DNA of 64,000 nucleotides from Microstegium vimineum (GCA_022036555.1 CM039133.1:6851894-6915893); one strand, 5' to 3'. Counted from the first letter of the stretch, positions 11,917 through 24,309 are shown. Made by a program: numbers and translations. The notes: generated by a model not told the origin, from the letters alone.

Positions 11917-12112
11917 GCGGCGCATGGAAGTCTCAGAAGCTGCGCTGTCACTCATGGCGGTGGCAGCGCAAGAAGCGGCGGAGGACGGAAGGAGAACATG
12001 CGGAGTTTGTGGCCGAGTGAGGACTAAAGCAGTATTCGATGGAAGACAAGGACGGGAGGTCAACGATGTAGCCCCGTGCTCCGCATGGGCGTTTATCTTC
12101 GATGGGCCATAA
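11909..12112 (+). CDS. Short unrecognised open frame
   Basis: A 67-codon frame in a locally GC-rich stretch contains one CGVC pair and no recognised domain. The opposite strand is also open for 86 codons, so the openness may only reflect base composition. No splice context or TATA box was found. It is likely a gene fragment or chance. Downstream to about 12260 the sequence looks like a transcribed 3' region, but this is not decisive. Confidence 0.15.
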   Translation: MLQRRMEVSEAALSLMAVAAQEAAEDGRRTCGVCGRVRTKAVFDGRQGREVNDVAPCSAWAFIFDGP

Positions 12113-13653
12113 ATAGATTTAGCAGGGGCCAAGATGAAATAGAATTAGCAGCAGCCTAAGCGAGACACCTACGTTCTCAGTAGCTGTTTGTACAGAGCGG
12201 TTGTTTTTCCGGGTGTTTTTTCTTTGCTTTTTTGTAAATTTGTTTGTACAGTTTCTTTTGCTTTCTTCGTCTAATATAAAAAACGACAAAGCTTTTGTCG
12301 TTCCTTTCGGAAAAAAAAAATTGCTGTTGCACGCTTGCCGCTGTGCATCAGGGAGTTCATCTTCATGTTGTCGCCATACACCTCTTGAATGCTGATTTTT
12401 CGTAGTTCTGTTGTAGGTATGTCCACATTGGATTCTCTGCTGTGTAACTTGTCAAATGTCAACAATCTTTCACTACAATACAATTCAATAATATTTGCAT
12501 CGGCCATACACTCTAGTAAATAATAAATAATTATGATATTTATCGTAAATCATTACGATATTTGGATATTTTTACCAATAATATATATCTCAACTTGGTT
12601 CCTGTTATGTTATGTTATTTCAATATATTCTTGTACAAATTTCTTTAAATCCTAGAGCAGTTCTCATAATTTCATATAGACCAATTCTCGTAAATTCATA
12701 TAGATCAATTCTCGTAAATTCAAATAGCATAATATTATGGTTACTGCATCCAATTAACTAAATTCGTATGCAAATTCGTTCTCGTAAATTATACCCATGC
12801 ACCTTTTTTGTGTTGTCTTAACATAATTTTTTGTTCATGTAAATCAAAACAGATCAGTAGTGAACAAGCTTATTCATACTTGTTTACCTTAAGCACCATA
12901 CTATTTAAGACAGTTCATATATTTTTTTAATGATTTCAGACAATTAGGCTTCCCGGCAGCAGGAGCTTACTTTACAGAGCAGCAGACAGGCATGACCGAT
13001 TGATCTCAGTTTGATCACTAGTCAGGCACTAGGTTGCATACTTGTGTTGGAGTAGTAGTGCCAGATAGAATGTGCAAGAAGAGCTTCTAAATTTAGATCC
13101 TGCAATGTTCAGTTAGTTTTGAGACGGCATATGTAGTTTCACAATGTGTGGGGATGTGTCATGTTGTATTTTGCTAGATTCTTTGTAATAAAGTTTCATT
13201 GCCAATTTATAGTAACTTGATCATCATTGTGTATTATCATAACCAATTCTTGAAAAATGGCTTTGCAGCCTAATTGTGTTAACTCGCCAGCTTGATTTTC
13301 TCATAACTATTTCATGATAATTCTTCTAGTTGTCATAGTAAATAGTTTCCCGGAACAACATGATGGTAAATTATAGTAAGTCTATCCTACTTACCCGGAA
13401 CAACTGAAATTTATGTACTATTTTAGTAAAAGTCTTATTATTATAGTAATTACAACCTAATAAGTGTACACGGTGAGCTAAATTGTTGAACTATAATCCA
13501 AAATACCATCTCGAGCGACTAGTTTATCGTAAATCGATCTCATAATGCTCTATTGTCGTAATTTCCTAATTATTCTGGTATTTCTTTTTATTATTCTCGT
13601 AACACTTGCATGCAAGTTTACACCAGTAAATCAGCTTCATGTAAACAACTTCC
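12113..13653. other. AT-rich intergenic DNA, no gene seen
   Basis: Only weak structure is visible. The phrase ttctcgtaaattca(t/a)ata recurs at 12660-12730. cccggaacaac recurs at about 13350 and 13396. An aataaagtttcattgcc string near 13190 resembles a polyadenylation region. No open frame above chance, no TIR pair and no tRNA could be supported. The repeated Tcgtaa words may be subterminal repeats of an unidentified DNA transposon. Confidence 0.5.
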
Positions 13654-14178
13654 ATGGAGCTGACTCCTAGAGACTTGTCTGCAGCTTTCAGCAACATCAC
13701 AGGCCAGCCATCTCCCACTGGTGACGACATAGCAGCAGAGGTTGTAGCCGAGCTTCAGACGATGGAGTTAGTCACTCCTACAGCGGGTCAGCACCGCTTC
13801 TTAGTTGCGTCGTCTAAGGCCGCTCAGGATAGCCAGGCCCCTGCAGTTTCAACACCTCCGGGCGATATCCAGACTGAGGCCACTGCAGTCACAGCTACAC
13901 CACTCCAGCCTGAGCAGCCGACGGTTGAGGAGACTCCCGGAGAGTCAGTGCCAGAGGCATAGCCGGCTTCAGCAGCTCCAGAGGCACCGTCGGACTTAGT
14001 GGCAGCCGATACTCCTACTCCTACCCTAGCTACAGCTCCTGCCACCTCAGTGGCAGCACCAGCAGGCCCAGCAGCTCCAGACTCTCCGAGTGAGGAGACC
14101 GACAGTGACGTCGACCTCTCAGAGTTTCGACGTCTCGACCGTGTCCAGGCTGCTGCTACTCCACCTCCAGACGCTTAG
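13654..14178 (+). pseudogene. C-terminal tail of a SIRE-type Copia polyprotein
   Basis: A frame from ATG 13654 runs 102 codons to TAG at 13960-13962, then stays open in the same frame to TAG at 14176-14178. The product is Ala/Pro/Thr/Glu-rich and ends in an acidic stretch (EETDSDVDLSEFRRLDRV). It has no recognised domain. It lies directly upstream of two purine tracts and a SIRE/Maximus-like LTR, which is why I read it as the extended, poorly conserved region between pol and the 3' LTR of that element. The upstream RT and RNase H are absent. Confidence 0.4.
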
Positions 14179-14198
14179 CTTTTAGGTGCTTCGACGCC

Positions 14199-14650
14199 AA
14201 AGGGGGAGAGAGATGGTCGAGTTTGCTAGCTTCAGGGGGGAGTTAGTGGGTTTCGTTCTTTTGATGTGTATATACTCTATATTGCATCTTGCATCGCCGT
14301 TTACCGTCTTTCATGTATTGTATTATGTGTGTGATGTTTGAGACTCTTGGTTGATGTGTGTGACATGTGGTTGAACTCATATATTTATATCATGCCATTT
14401 GGATGTTGCTATATTGCTTCCACGCTAACTTCTGATCTTATGGCTATAGCATATCCTTTAAAATCAAGTACCACTCTTAAATTCCTATCTATTGTGCTTG
14501 CCATGGCTTGAATGGTTTAGGCATGTATATGTTTTTCTTATCATTAACCCATGCCTATCTCATGTCAAGTCATATTTCTCTAATGAATACTCACTCTTAT
14601 TCTTATAAACTCGAGCTTGTATTGTCGCCAATCACCTAAAAGGGGGAGAT
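14199..14650 (+). promoter_or_regulatory. Two polypurine tracts ahead of the Copia LTR
   Basis: A purine tract (aaagggggagagagatgg) lies at about 14201-14218, and a second (aaaagggggagat) abuts the LTR at 14638-14650. Only the second is placed to prime the LTR. Extra upstream polypurine tracts are a known trait of SIRE/Maximus-type Copia elements. Confidence 0.6.
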
Positions 14651-15930
14651 TGAAGCATCTAGGCCCTATTGGTTTAGGCGATTAACGACAATGCTAGATC
14701 ACTATGACTAACGTGTGTTTTGAGAAGGCAAACTTGATTAAGTTAGGTCATATGTGATGCAAGTGAATGGGCTTAATGGTATTCATGCCCCAAGATGGAA
14801 TTCGATTTCGGTTTCAAAGGATGAAGCTACAAGGTGAAGACTAGGCTAGCTCTTAGTGCCATAAGGTGTGAGAAGGGCACTAAGTATAGACTAGGGCTTT
14901 GTTTTTCCTTTGACCGTACTATTAAGGGGGGTATGAGGTTAGTAGCTTGACCTAGGAGAGGTTGGGAACGTTGGTGTATGCACATTTTTCACAACTAGTC
15001 CTAGAGACCCTACTAATAGCCCTTGAGATACCTTGAGTTGGTAGGAGCAAAACCCCTTCAAGAAACTTGGTGAGAAGAGGTGAAAAAGGCTCTGGACCAG
15101 TTTGCCTAGGAGGCTCCGGACCACCTATCCGGAGGGCTCCATACTAATTTCTATTGGTCCGGTGGCCAGTGTCTAGGGAGTGAGCCAGAGAGAGAGAGCT
15201 CCGGACTAGTCCGACGCACTTCAGTGTCTTCCCTTTTCTATGCAGTATGTACCAGGGCTCCGGACTAGAGGCTCTGGACCAAGGCTCCTGACCAATGCAA
15301 GTGGTCTGGTGGTGCCTGGTACAGTGATATTTGAGCTGAAGAGTGAACTCTAGACCAATGTGCATGGTCCGACGTTGTGGGCTCTGGACTAGTCCGGTGC
15401 CTTTGCAGCAAGGAGAAAAGGCATAAAACGACTAGTTGGAGAGGTGGGGACTATTTATAGCTGCCCATTTCGTCCCAATTAGCACTCTTGGCTATTGTTA
15501 CACCTGGAGGAACCCTGAGAGAGTTCTTGGAGAGCCAAGGGCCTAGTGAGGGAGAGATTTGAGGAATCCTATTATTGTCCTTCCCTTCTATGGTGATTAG
15601 GAGTGACAAATGTGCATCCATCCACCTTCCTATCCTTGAGTGGGTCCAGTGAAGGTCTTGTGCTTGTCACTCTTGGTGATCGGAGGAAGGCGATCGCCGA
15701 GAGATTGTTGGTGGCCCTTCTCCAAGCTTCTGTGATCGGTTGTGGGCGGTTTACCGAGCCAGAGTGGCGAAGAACCAACTCATAGAGAGCACTCATCCCT
15801 TGTGCGGGATTGAGGGGGAGCGATACCTTGCGAGGTGCTCCAACGAGGACTAGGGGGAGTGTCAACTCCTCGATACCTCGGGAAAACATCGCCGTGTCAC
15901 AATTCTCTATCCCGAGTTCTTTACATTTCC
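14651..15930 (+). repeat. LTR of a SIRE/Maximus-type Copia element (3' end lost in gap)
   Basis: It begins TGAAGCATCTAGGCCCTA right after the polypurine tract, a start typical of grass SIRE/Maximus LTRs. The stretch 15090-15390 is crowded with variants of gctccggac and ggtccgg, a known feature of these LTRs. The sequence runs into the 100-N gap at 15931, so length and right end are unknown; 16031 onward may or may not belong to it. Confidence 0.75.
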
Positions 15931-16030
15931 NNNNNNNNNNNNNNNNNNNNNNNNNNNNNNNNNNNNNNNNNNNNNNNNNNNNNNNNNNNNNNNNNNNNNN
16001 NNNNNNNNNNNNNNNNNNNNNNNNNNNNNN
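15931..16030. other. Assembly gap of 100 N
   Basis: It is exactly 100 N, the conventional size for a gap of unknown length. Apparent adjacency across it is not evidence of linkage. Confidence 0.98.
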
Positions 16031-16214
16031 CTTGTGCTTTTTTTTTCAAAATTTTACTCTATTTATGCTATACTACTACTGTATACTTGTGTAATAATTC
16101 CTGCAATAATATAATGATATCTCGCACAGCACCGATCTCCACCGCTGTTCTCCCACTCAATTCACATTCCTCTCCAATAATGATATCCTAATGCCACTAT
16201 TAATCTCCATTATT

Positions 16215-17321
16215 CACTACTACAAAATAGACCTTTGGTCGATATACCAAATGATATTCACTACCACAGAAACGATTTGCAACAACAGGAATTCTCAATA
16301 TCTAGAGTCGTCTCTAAAAATTGGCTCCAAAACAAGCCATATCTGTAAATGTATTTAATTTCTAGGGCAGCTTGGATTTCCAGCCTCCTCCAAAAATGCC
16401 TCTATCTTTAGAGGCGGCTCTAGATCATGCCACCTATAGAAATGGATGCTAAAAGCACATATAGCGATGTATGATTAGTCGTGAAAAAGTTATAATTACA
16501 GACCTTTGTAGTTGGTATAAGTGGTGTCGCACGCTAAAAGTCTTTAACGACTGACAACACTTCTGACTGATCGTTTGTTGCACTGAATAATTATTGCGAC
16601 AAACAGTCAACCATTAGTCTTTAGCGATACATATAATCCGTAACAATCTTTACCGACTGATAATTCAAAGTTATAATTCCTTTCACGACTAATGGTTCAA
16701 TGGGACCATTTAAATGGATTTTAAAAATGAAAGTCATTTGACTGCAATTTTATTCAAAAGTCTAATATAACATCATTGTGCACATTTTGCTATGGCCTAG
16801 CGCTCTTTGTAGTACACTTGTAGTACGTACACATCATGCAAATGGGAGGGTTGTAAAAACCATACATCTATTTGGGCTCATATATACACCAGTAACGAGA
16901 TTGACCAATACTGAGCTCTGGCATATCTTCAGAGGTGAAAGGGTTAATAAGTGTCCCACCTCAAAAAATTACTTCACCCTCTGATAGCTTTTCTATATCT
17001 TGTGCACGCTTTAGAAAGCAAACCCTGCTCTTTATCTTTGGCTACTGAGAAATCAGAAATAGAGGATATCAATATTTGGAGATCTAACCAAAAGAGCATT
17101 TGGAGGGCAATTTTTATTGGGATCTCTATTACTATCAATATAAAAAGATATAAAGAGGCTCTTGGCTTTGCTCTTAGCATGTCTGCCTCTCAAAATTGAT
17201 TTACAAAGGCCATGATTCTTTTTTATGTCTCTAGATATTACTAGACACTGACATTTTTATGCTCGTCTCTAAAAATAAATGGAGGTATCTCCTAAAATCT
17301 TGTTTTCTTTGTGCAGTAATG
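16215..17321. mobile_element. Degenerate non-autonomous CACTA-like element
   Basis: The left end reads CACTACTACAAAATAG, matching the common grass CACTA terminus. The right end, read inverted, is CATTACTGCACAAAGAAAAC, a degraded partner. Short subterminal words (gtcgtctctaaaaa, gaggcggctctag, ctcgtctctaaaaa) recur near both ends in inverted order. The flanking trinucleotides (att, gat) do not match, so the target-site duplication is lost or one boundary is wrong. The interior, including imperfect repeats around tcgactgat-like words at 16530-16690, has no coding potential. Confidence 0.45.
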
Positions 17322-18775
17322 GATGCAGATAGATATTAAATCACAGATGTATTGCGTCATGTGTTACATCACTAGTTTGTTGCCTCCAAATGCTTTAATT
17401 AGCAAGCATATCCCTACTGTACACCTGTCGAATATGGACGGCTAGCTTAAAAATAATGTTAGCTGGATCTAAATATAACTAGTAAAACAAATCATTGAGC
17501 ATTGAACATCAATGCCCAAAGCATGTTGTGATACACAAGCAGAATGAAGATGGAAAACCTTGATTTGAGAACATGGTGCAGGTTTTATGTTACATATACC
17601 TATGTATAGCTTAGTTGGCATGCATAAATTCGAGTACAGATCAGATGCGGGGTATGAACAACTCCATTATTATGGGTTTTGTTACTCTAATTTACAATAA
17701 GAACAGTACCACGTGGTTGGCTGCTGCTGCCGACTCGTACAAGAATTTTTAAAATGTAACATCTCAATCACCTTCTGATATGCTAACAGGAGTATTTTAT
17801 AGCATTATTAAGCTAAAGGGGCCAATCATCTTGAACCATGTCTGCTTCATTTTTTATGTGACCAGCCATGTCTGCTTCATTAGTCCTCACTGTCTGCTTC
17901 ATTTTATTTACTATATCTGTACTAGTATTATATATAATCCTATCTTTCCATTACAACCCACTTTTTGTACCTTTGATTCTTGTTGTGTACCTGTTTTCTT
18001 TCTATGAGATCAAATGAATCCATGCCCGTCCATAAAGAGTACTGCCATGTGCCCAATGCGTCTCTACTAGAGTCTTGTGTTCTTGTTAGTGCATTCGTGA
18101 TTCCTTAGTTTTTCCTTTGATTTTCATTTCTGTTTCGCATACGACAAGAACCATGAAAACACAAAAGAGATTAAATGTTCTATAATCCACAAATATTTCT
18201 TTAAATTGTCTGTGTACTCTTGTTCAGGAAGTGAGGTCATAACCTCAGCGTGCCCTCTGGGCGTTTGGGAAGAATTTCTACAAGTTTTGGTGTTGGTTCT
18301 TCGTGTTCTTGCATTTTTCCTCTTTCTTTCGTTCGATCTCTCTGTGATTGACCTTTTTGCAACCCGTTTGTTCCATGAGGTGCTATGAGTCCCTAAGAAG
18401 ATTTCTAATGAAGGGTTTGAGCTGAATCGGGATGAGCACTTAGATTGGGCGGTTTTTGTTCTTTTTGGTCTTTTCTTGTTCTGAAGCGAGATCTTTCGGT
18501 TCCCAGATTTGTGAGGCATGCAACATTATGATTTTCATGGAGCAAAATCTTAGCTACATTGAGAACCTGCCCACAAAATTTAGAATCAAACAGAGTTGAA
18601 ACGGAGTAGATTGGACATTTTTCATGCTATTCGTGGTTATTTTGGGGGGGGGGGGGGCACCGGACACTGCTACAATAGCTTCGAACATGCTTCTACAGTG
18701 CAGCAGACTTTGCTATAGTGCACATGGTTTGAGCATCTCCTTGAAGGATCAATTACTCTCCAAACCGGCCGGCCT
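17322..18775. other. Intergenic DNA without a recognised gene
   Basis: The stretch is AT-rich. A short direct repeat (catgtctgcttcatt) occurs at about 17837 and 17868. A homopolymer of G (about 14) sits at 18643-18657. A minus-strand frame at 18124-18519 is Lys/Arg-rich, has no domain, and is interpreted as chance. Confidence 0.5.
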
Positions 18776-19557
18776 ATATAAAAGCAGAAGCATGGTATTT
18801 ACACAGGCGGCTGACATTATGAACCGCCTGTGTAAATACCTGTAGAGTTAATTTTTTTGATTTTTGTAAACGATCTCTTATGGAAAAACTTTGTACATGA
18901 AAGTTGTAGATCTCGAAAAGTTATGAAACTTTGTAGTTCACAACTTTTTCATTTGAAATCATCTTGTCATCGAAAATTACGTTTGAATGTGTCAAATTTG
19001 AAATTTAAATTTTTGTAAATGACCTCGGATGAAAAAACTTGCTACATGAAAGTTGTAGGTTTCAAAAAGTTATGAAACTTTGTAGTTCACAACTTTTTCA
19101 TTTGAATTCATTTAGTGGCTCAAACAATCAATTTACACTCGGTTTAGTATAGAATATGAAGAAGTATTAACGAATCTAGACACAAGTGAGTCATGGGTGG
19201 AGTGGTAGAGGAGGTACCACCTGAGCGTGAGGTCTCAGGTTTGAATCCCCGGCGGAGCGCGTTTGCAAATTTTATGTGAAAAAATACTGTGCTTGTCCTA
19301 GGATTTAATTTTTTTTTCCGATTTTAAAAACGCGATTTTATTCTACGGATTAATACATGCGGCTGACAAAGTGAACCGTCTGTGAAAACCTTGTTTTCAC
19401 AGGCGGCTGACAAAGTGAGCCACCTGTGACAACCTTGTTTTCAGAGCCGCCTGTACTGTGGACCGATTAGTACTGACCCCTAGTATAGGCGGTGGGCTTG
19501 GCCGCCTGTATAAATGCGTCTACCACCGCCTCTAAAAATGTTTTTTTTGTACTAGTG
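18776..19557. mobile_element. Non-autonomous CACTA element with one intact terminus
   Basis: The right end, read inverted, is CACTAGTACAAAAAAAAC, a good CACTA terminus, at 19557. Subterminal repeats of aggcggctgaca-type words and their inversions lie at 18800-18835 and 19355-19500. The left terminus is degraded (around 18776, gcagaagcatgg) and uncertain. The right end interrupts the last visible kinase exon of the gene at 19558-23210, so the insertion is younger than that gene. The interior holds a tandem duplication and a tRNA-like stretch. Confidence 0.7.
18865..19113. repeat. Tandem duplication of about 149 bp inside the CACTA element
   Basis: Two copies share tacatgaaagttgtag and ttatgaaactttgtagttca followed by caactttttcatttg. 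They start at about 18865 and 19014. The second copy lacks the middle part of the first. Confidence 0.75.
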
Positions 19558-22500
19558 GCGGGTTCAGTTTTGCACATATTGCTAATGATCTCGAGGAGGG
19601 TGACACCAAAGCTATACACATCGTACATTGTCGACAAAGTACCTTCCAAGATATATTCAGGAGGCATATATCCCCTTAATAGTTCAAAAAATGGAAGATG
19701 TCAAACAAATAACTTAAGATGAAGGAAAGAAGTAAAAGAAGCTCTATGTATGTCACAATTTAACACTAATTGGTGGTTTAGGTAATTGTGTTTTACACTG
19801 TGCCGGCTATGTTGCTGTCTTGAATCACTTGTCTCTCCAAGATTCTAGCTATTCCAAAATCAGCTAACTTAGGATTCATATCAGAATCCAACAGGACGTT
19901 GGCTGGTTTAACATTCATATGAACAATGTTTTGCTCATGTAGGTAATGTAGGGCGTTGGCTAAACCCTGGATTATGTGGAAGCGGGAGGTCCAATGAAGT
20001 CGACGCTCTGCAGATTAAATACAAATTGCATTGAAGCAACTATATACTGATGATTACTTAGATTCATATGCATGATGTTAGTGCAGAGGCAGGATCAGAA
20101 GATACCATAAATAATGTTGTACATGCTTCCATTTGGCAGGTATTCTTCAACAAGAAAAATATGAGTTTCAAAAGACTCTTGCCACCCCTATATGCATTCG
20201 TGGCCATATCCCTGAACTCTTATTATATAGGTGTTATTCCCAAAAGGCTCCACATCCTTGCTCTGGAGCTTTGATGCAATACGTAGTTGAGCACTCAATC
20301 GTCCCAGAAGAAATTGAGGTGGATCTTGAAATTCCTTTATGGCAACCATGAGTCCGTCATGAAGCACACCCTGAAATTTATAAAATCAAGATAACTATAA
20401 TTTTCATTTCTGAAAATAAAGCTATAAAAGAAACGCCCTGTGCCCCTGTGTATGCCTGTATGTCCATTAATTAAATTAGGTTTCTAGCTTCTACAAACAA
20501 TATGAAAAGTAATGTTTGCATAATAAAGTAGAAATGTGATAGGTTACAATATGGAAATGACAGACGGCATTCCTTCAAATTGTGTCTTTGCAACAGATTA
20601 TGCAAATCAAGGTGTAGGTTTTTAATATATTGCTTATTAAATCTTCAATTGACAATGTTATATGGTTTTACAATGTATTTTGCGTTTGTAAAGATTTTTC
20701 TCGTACAAAATAGCATGCCAAGCATATATATGCAGTACCTTGTAGAAAGTGCCAAAGTCACTTGATCCAATCTTATTTTTCTCTGAAAAATTACGTGTAG
20801 CATGCTTCAACTCAGATAAGCTGAACTTTCTTAAACCTGTTACAAAAGTAACATATACAACCAACGTTGTTTAATTGAGGTTATGTAAGTGCGCAAGTTT
20901 GTAAGAACACAATTTGAAGGAGAACTAATTTCCATGTGCTAAATATTGATAATAATACTCCCAATCTCCCATTTTTATGTAGATTCTATTCCCTTTTCCA
21001 GATTTCAAGATATGGCATTGACCACCACTAGCTTTATATTAACATGTGCTTCTCCCTTTATTCGATTCCTATTATGTTTGTTAGTGACAGAAAAAGGTAC
21101 AAAGGGAATAACAGTTAACCATGCTTTTATGAAAGCTTTTGTAAAAAAGAGTTCTACTATTATAATATGGGTAGAGACAATATTGGTATTGTTTAAAGAA
21201 GTCAGCATATATTTGATCAAACATAAAGATGGTGTCCATGATGAAACTAATAATTTGCCTATTACCTAATCATCGATGTATGAATGGGAGTTGTCGAAAA
21301 TATGCACAAAAGAAATTGCAACCATACCTGGTAACAAAGGAGAAGGTCCCTCAGTTTCTCCTGGCTTATTTTTTCTTTCATCAGATATGCCACTGCAGTT
21401 TAATAATGGCTAGGATACTTTTTTATATGAGTTAATAATTAAAATAGTATCCAAAACTCCAATCGAATGCACTAACAATGTACATATGGAAATGTTTTAT
21501 GGCAATATGAAAGTATACATGCTTCAATAAATGATAACTAACCTAGCATCTTCCGGTGAAGCCGTGGAACTAGAAATAGGCAATGGAACTAGAAACAGGC
21601 AATGGAACCTCTATAGTAAATTATGAAAAAAAATGCAAAAGTTGTCAAGCCAATCACAGCTAGCAATTCACACTTAAGATGTTTATAGTCATAAACTATA
21701 TCATTGAGTATATCATTATATATATCTTGAGCAAACAATTTAAACTATATCAGATTGGATTGCTAACTAGACTTAAGTAACTCAAAAAAAACATTAGGCT
21801 TCCAACAAACACATTAATCATTGTCAAATGTCACTTTTATGCAATTTATAGAGGCATGGACACAAAAGCAGTTTAACATATGTCTGCTTTACCAATTGTT
21901 ATGATCATTCCTCTAGTATGCGGTATACTACATTTGAACGAAACTTATTTTTCCCATTCATGGTCCAATAAATCTACCATGCTACTAATTTTGAGTTTAA
22001 AATATTATATTGAATGTTAGCCTTATTTTCTTTTATTTTTGAAGTGTTACTTTATAGTCTACTATGAAATTGCTGAAATACAATACTCTTTTCGTGTTTC
22101 TAGTACTTCCTTTGAAATTGTCATATATTTTTTCTTTTGTTGACACTTACCTAAATAATCATGCCCATAGATATATTTGTCCTAAACAGTAACTATGGAT
22201 AACAGATGAGTTACATTACATCGTGTTTATTTAAGAAATCGTACCTGTAAGGGGGAATCATGAGGTACAAGTGGAGCATCTGTACTTGCGACGATAGGAC
22301 TAGAAGGAGCTGGCGAAGGTGGTGGTAGTGGTGGTCGTGTGGGTGGACGATGGGGCTGGTGTTTAGACATAGGAGAAGTTACATATGTGGGAACAGAAAG
22401 TGATGATGGTGGTGGTGATGGAGGAGGGGGTGGTGCTGGTGGTATGTATGTAGTGATACGAGGAGGCGGATGTGGCGGCAGCGACGGTTGTTTGGGGTGG

Positions 22501-23210
22501 TGACGAGATAGGTGTTTGGACTCAATAGGAGCTACATTTGTGTGAGGATGGGAGTGTGGTGGTGGATATACATGTATAGAACCAGGCTCTGTATTATTAT
22601 GTACATCATCTGCAGTAACAGGAGAATAAGAAGAAGGTTGGTGTGTGGGCAGACATGGAAGGAGACCATTGCCAGCAACAGCATCAGGTGAACGAGAAAG
22701 TTCATTGCTCAGAGGAGGATCTCCAGCAACAGAAGGAGGAGGGGATCTCAGATGTCCAGAGAGGGGAGGTGTTTGATATGTACGAACAAAAAACACATTG
22801 AAATTCAATGCACTTTGCTGGCCTTTTGTTGCCACAAAGACGGCCGCAGCATGGGTGGCAAAGATAGCCAGCATCATGCCCTGCGATATGTCATTCTTTA
22901 CCTGGCTCAGCTTCTTAGACAGCTTCTTGGCGTTGAAGAAGAGGCACAGGATGTTTGTTCCCTTCTGGCAAGCTGTTATGGTATCGCGGGCGCAGCTGAC
23001 GGCATCCCCAAGGTCCTCCAGAGGGCCGCCCACCACCCTGTGCTTCATCATCCCTGACTCCTTCAGCAGAGACAGCAGATCACTGACTCTGCACACAAGC
23101 TTCTGTATGCCGAGGCATTCCTCCTTGTTATCCCTCACTGTCTCCACCGCCTCTTTGATTATGATGGCGATGTCGATGATCTTTTGCACAATGGCCACTG
23201 GATCGGCCAT
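19558..23210 (-). pseudogene. Helical-bundle (MLKL-NTD/HeLo-like) - proline-rich - kinase gene, disrupted
   Basis: Seven exons join in phase: 22245-23210, 21543-21610, 21328-21392, 20739-20836, 20106-20370, 19797-20007 and 19558-19674. Exon 1 codes for an N-terminal alpha-helical domain (residues 1 to about 120, MADPVAIVQKIIDIAIIIKE start) like the four-helix MLKL-NTD/HeLo or MCA-type domain fused to many grass kinases, then about 170 residues rich in Pro, Ser and His. Exons 4-7 code for a receptor-like-kinase fold: FSLSELKHATRNFSE, VAIK lysine (about 20335), catalytic loop HMNVKPANVLL (Asn in place of the HRD Asp), intact DFG, and MPPEYILEG. The glycine loop is IGSSDFG, lacking the second Gly. 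TAG at 20188-20190 and the CACTA end at 19557 break it; the rest of the C-lobe is missing. No signal peptide or membrane segment is evident. In-phase small exons argue it was once a real gene. Confidence 0.82.
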
Positions 23211-24012
23211 GCAATCTCTTTATTTTGAAAATTAATGTAATCTCTGGCCACTAAAATAACCAGGGCATGTAATTGAAGTATGAACTAACCTTGTGGACTC
23301 TTTGTTTGTACCGGATCACCTCTCCTCTGCACCAAGCGTGGTTGCGCTCTTGTGTTCCATGGGCACCAAGCTACCTGGTGCAAAAGGAAGAGTACATGCA
23401 TGCATGTATACTGCAACTTGTGTATCTGAGAAGGAATCCATGGATGGTCCAATGCATGAAAAAGACAAATTGATTAAATGGCTAAAGTCAGGCCTTTGTT
23501 CTAAACAATACAGGGAGGAAAGAATTGCGTCACAATAAAGAAATGCATACACGGAAGGAACCTCAAGGTGGAGTGAGATATTACACTAACAATTGATTCT
23601 TCTCAGGTACTTTAGTGAAAGCCTGAAAGGGAAGGTACTACTATTAGTGTAAACCTTTTTTTTATAAAAATATTACTATAAACCTTAAAGTACAGGAGAT
23701 AAGAGTCTTTCGCGGCTAGCATAGATACTGTTGAGGGACCACGTTTCTACTCCTTGATATATTTGTTAATCCGAAGATCAGAGAGAACGAAGATGCTTTG
23801 AGTGTCAGGTATTTGTTCACCTGTTTTTGCGTATAAGGTATTAACTTGTTAACTACATAAGAATGCAGAAAAAGCTCACAGGGTGACAATGTGGTAACGG
23901 GCCAAGGACATGGGCTAAAACCGTCCACGCTTGGGATGGCACACTACCCTTTACTGGACTGCTTCTACAGTTGGGCTTCAAGCTCAACCGTCAACAGACT
24001 AAACACTACTAG
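23211..24012. other. Upstream region of the kinase gene
   Basis: On the minus strand, a donor-like CAAG/GTTAGT near 23290 and an acceptor-like AG just before the ATG at 23210 would allow a 5'-UTR intron of about 75 bp. A tataaaaatatt-like string on the minus strand near 23665 could be a TATA box. Neither can be confirmed. No other gene is seen up to the Helitron. Confidence 0.3.
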
Positions 24013-24309
24013 TCTACACTACTAAGGCACCATCCATTTCTTTTCTAAGTCCAGCAAAAAAAAATCTCCCCCACTCAGAAGGTTTCTCTATACACACGTC
24101 AAAAAATATACCCAAAACGACTTCATTAAAATGGACCATCCAGATTGGCTAACTGTTCTCTCTCCCTGCTCACTCAGATCTGACGGACAGGATCCTGTGC
24201 ATGGTACTCAACCCTCCCATCTCCCTCACCCCTACGCGCGCCCGCGCCTAGCCCTAGAACCGCTCACAGTTCGCTTCCGACTTTTTTTCCAGGAAAAAAT
24301 AAAGAATAT

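Noticed and set aside
18124..18519. Basic 131-codon minus-strand frame
   Set aside because: Simple Lys/Arg/Ser-rich composition, no domain, no splice or promoter support.
19189..19262. tRNA gene
   Set aside because: A- and B-box-like words exist, but no complete cloverleaf with acceptor stem could be drawn and it lies inside a transposon.
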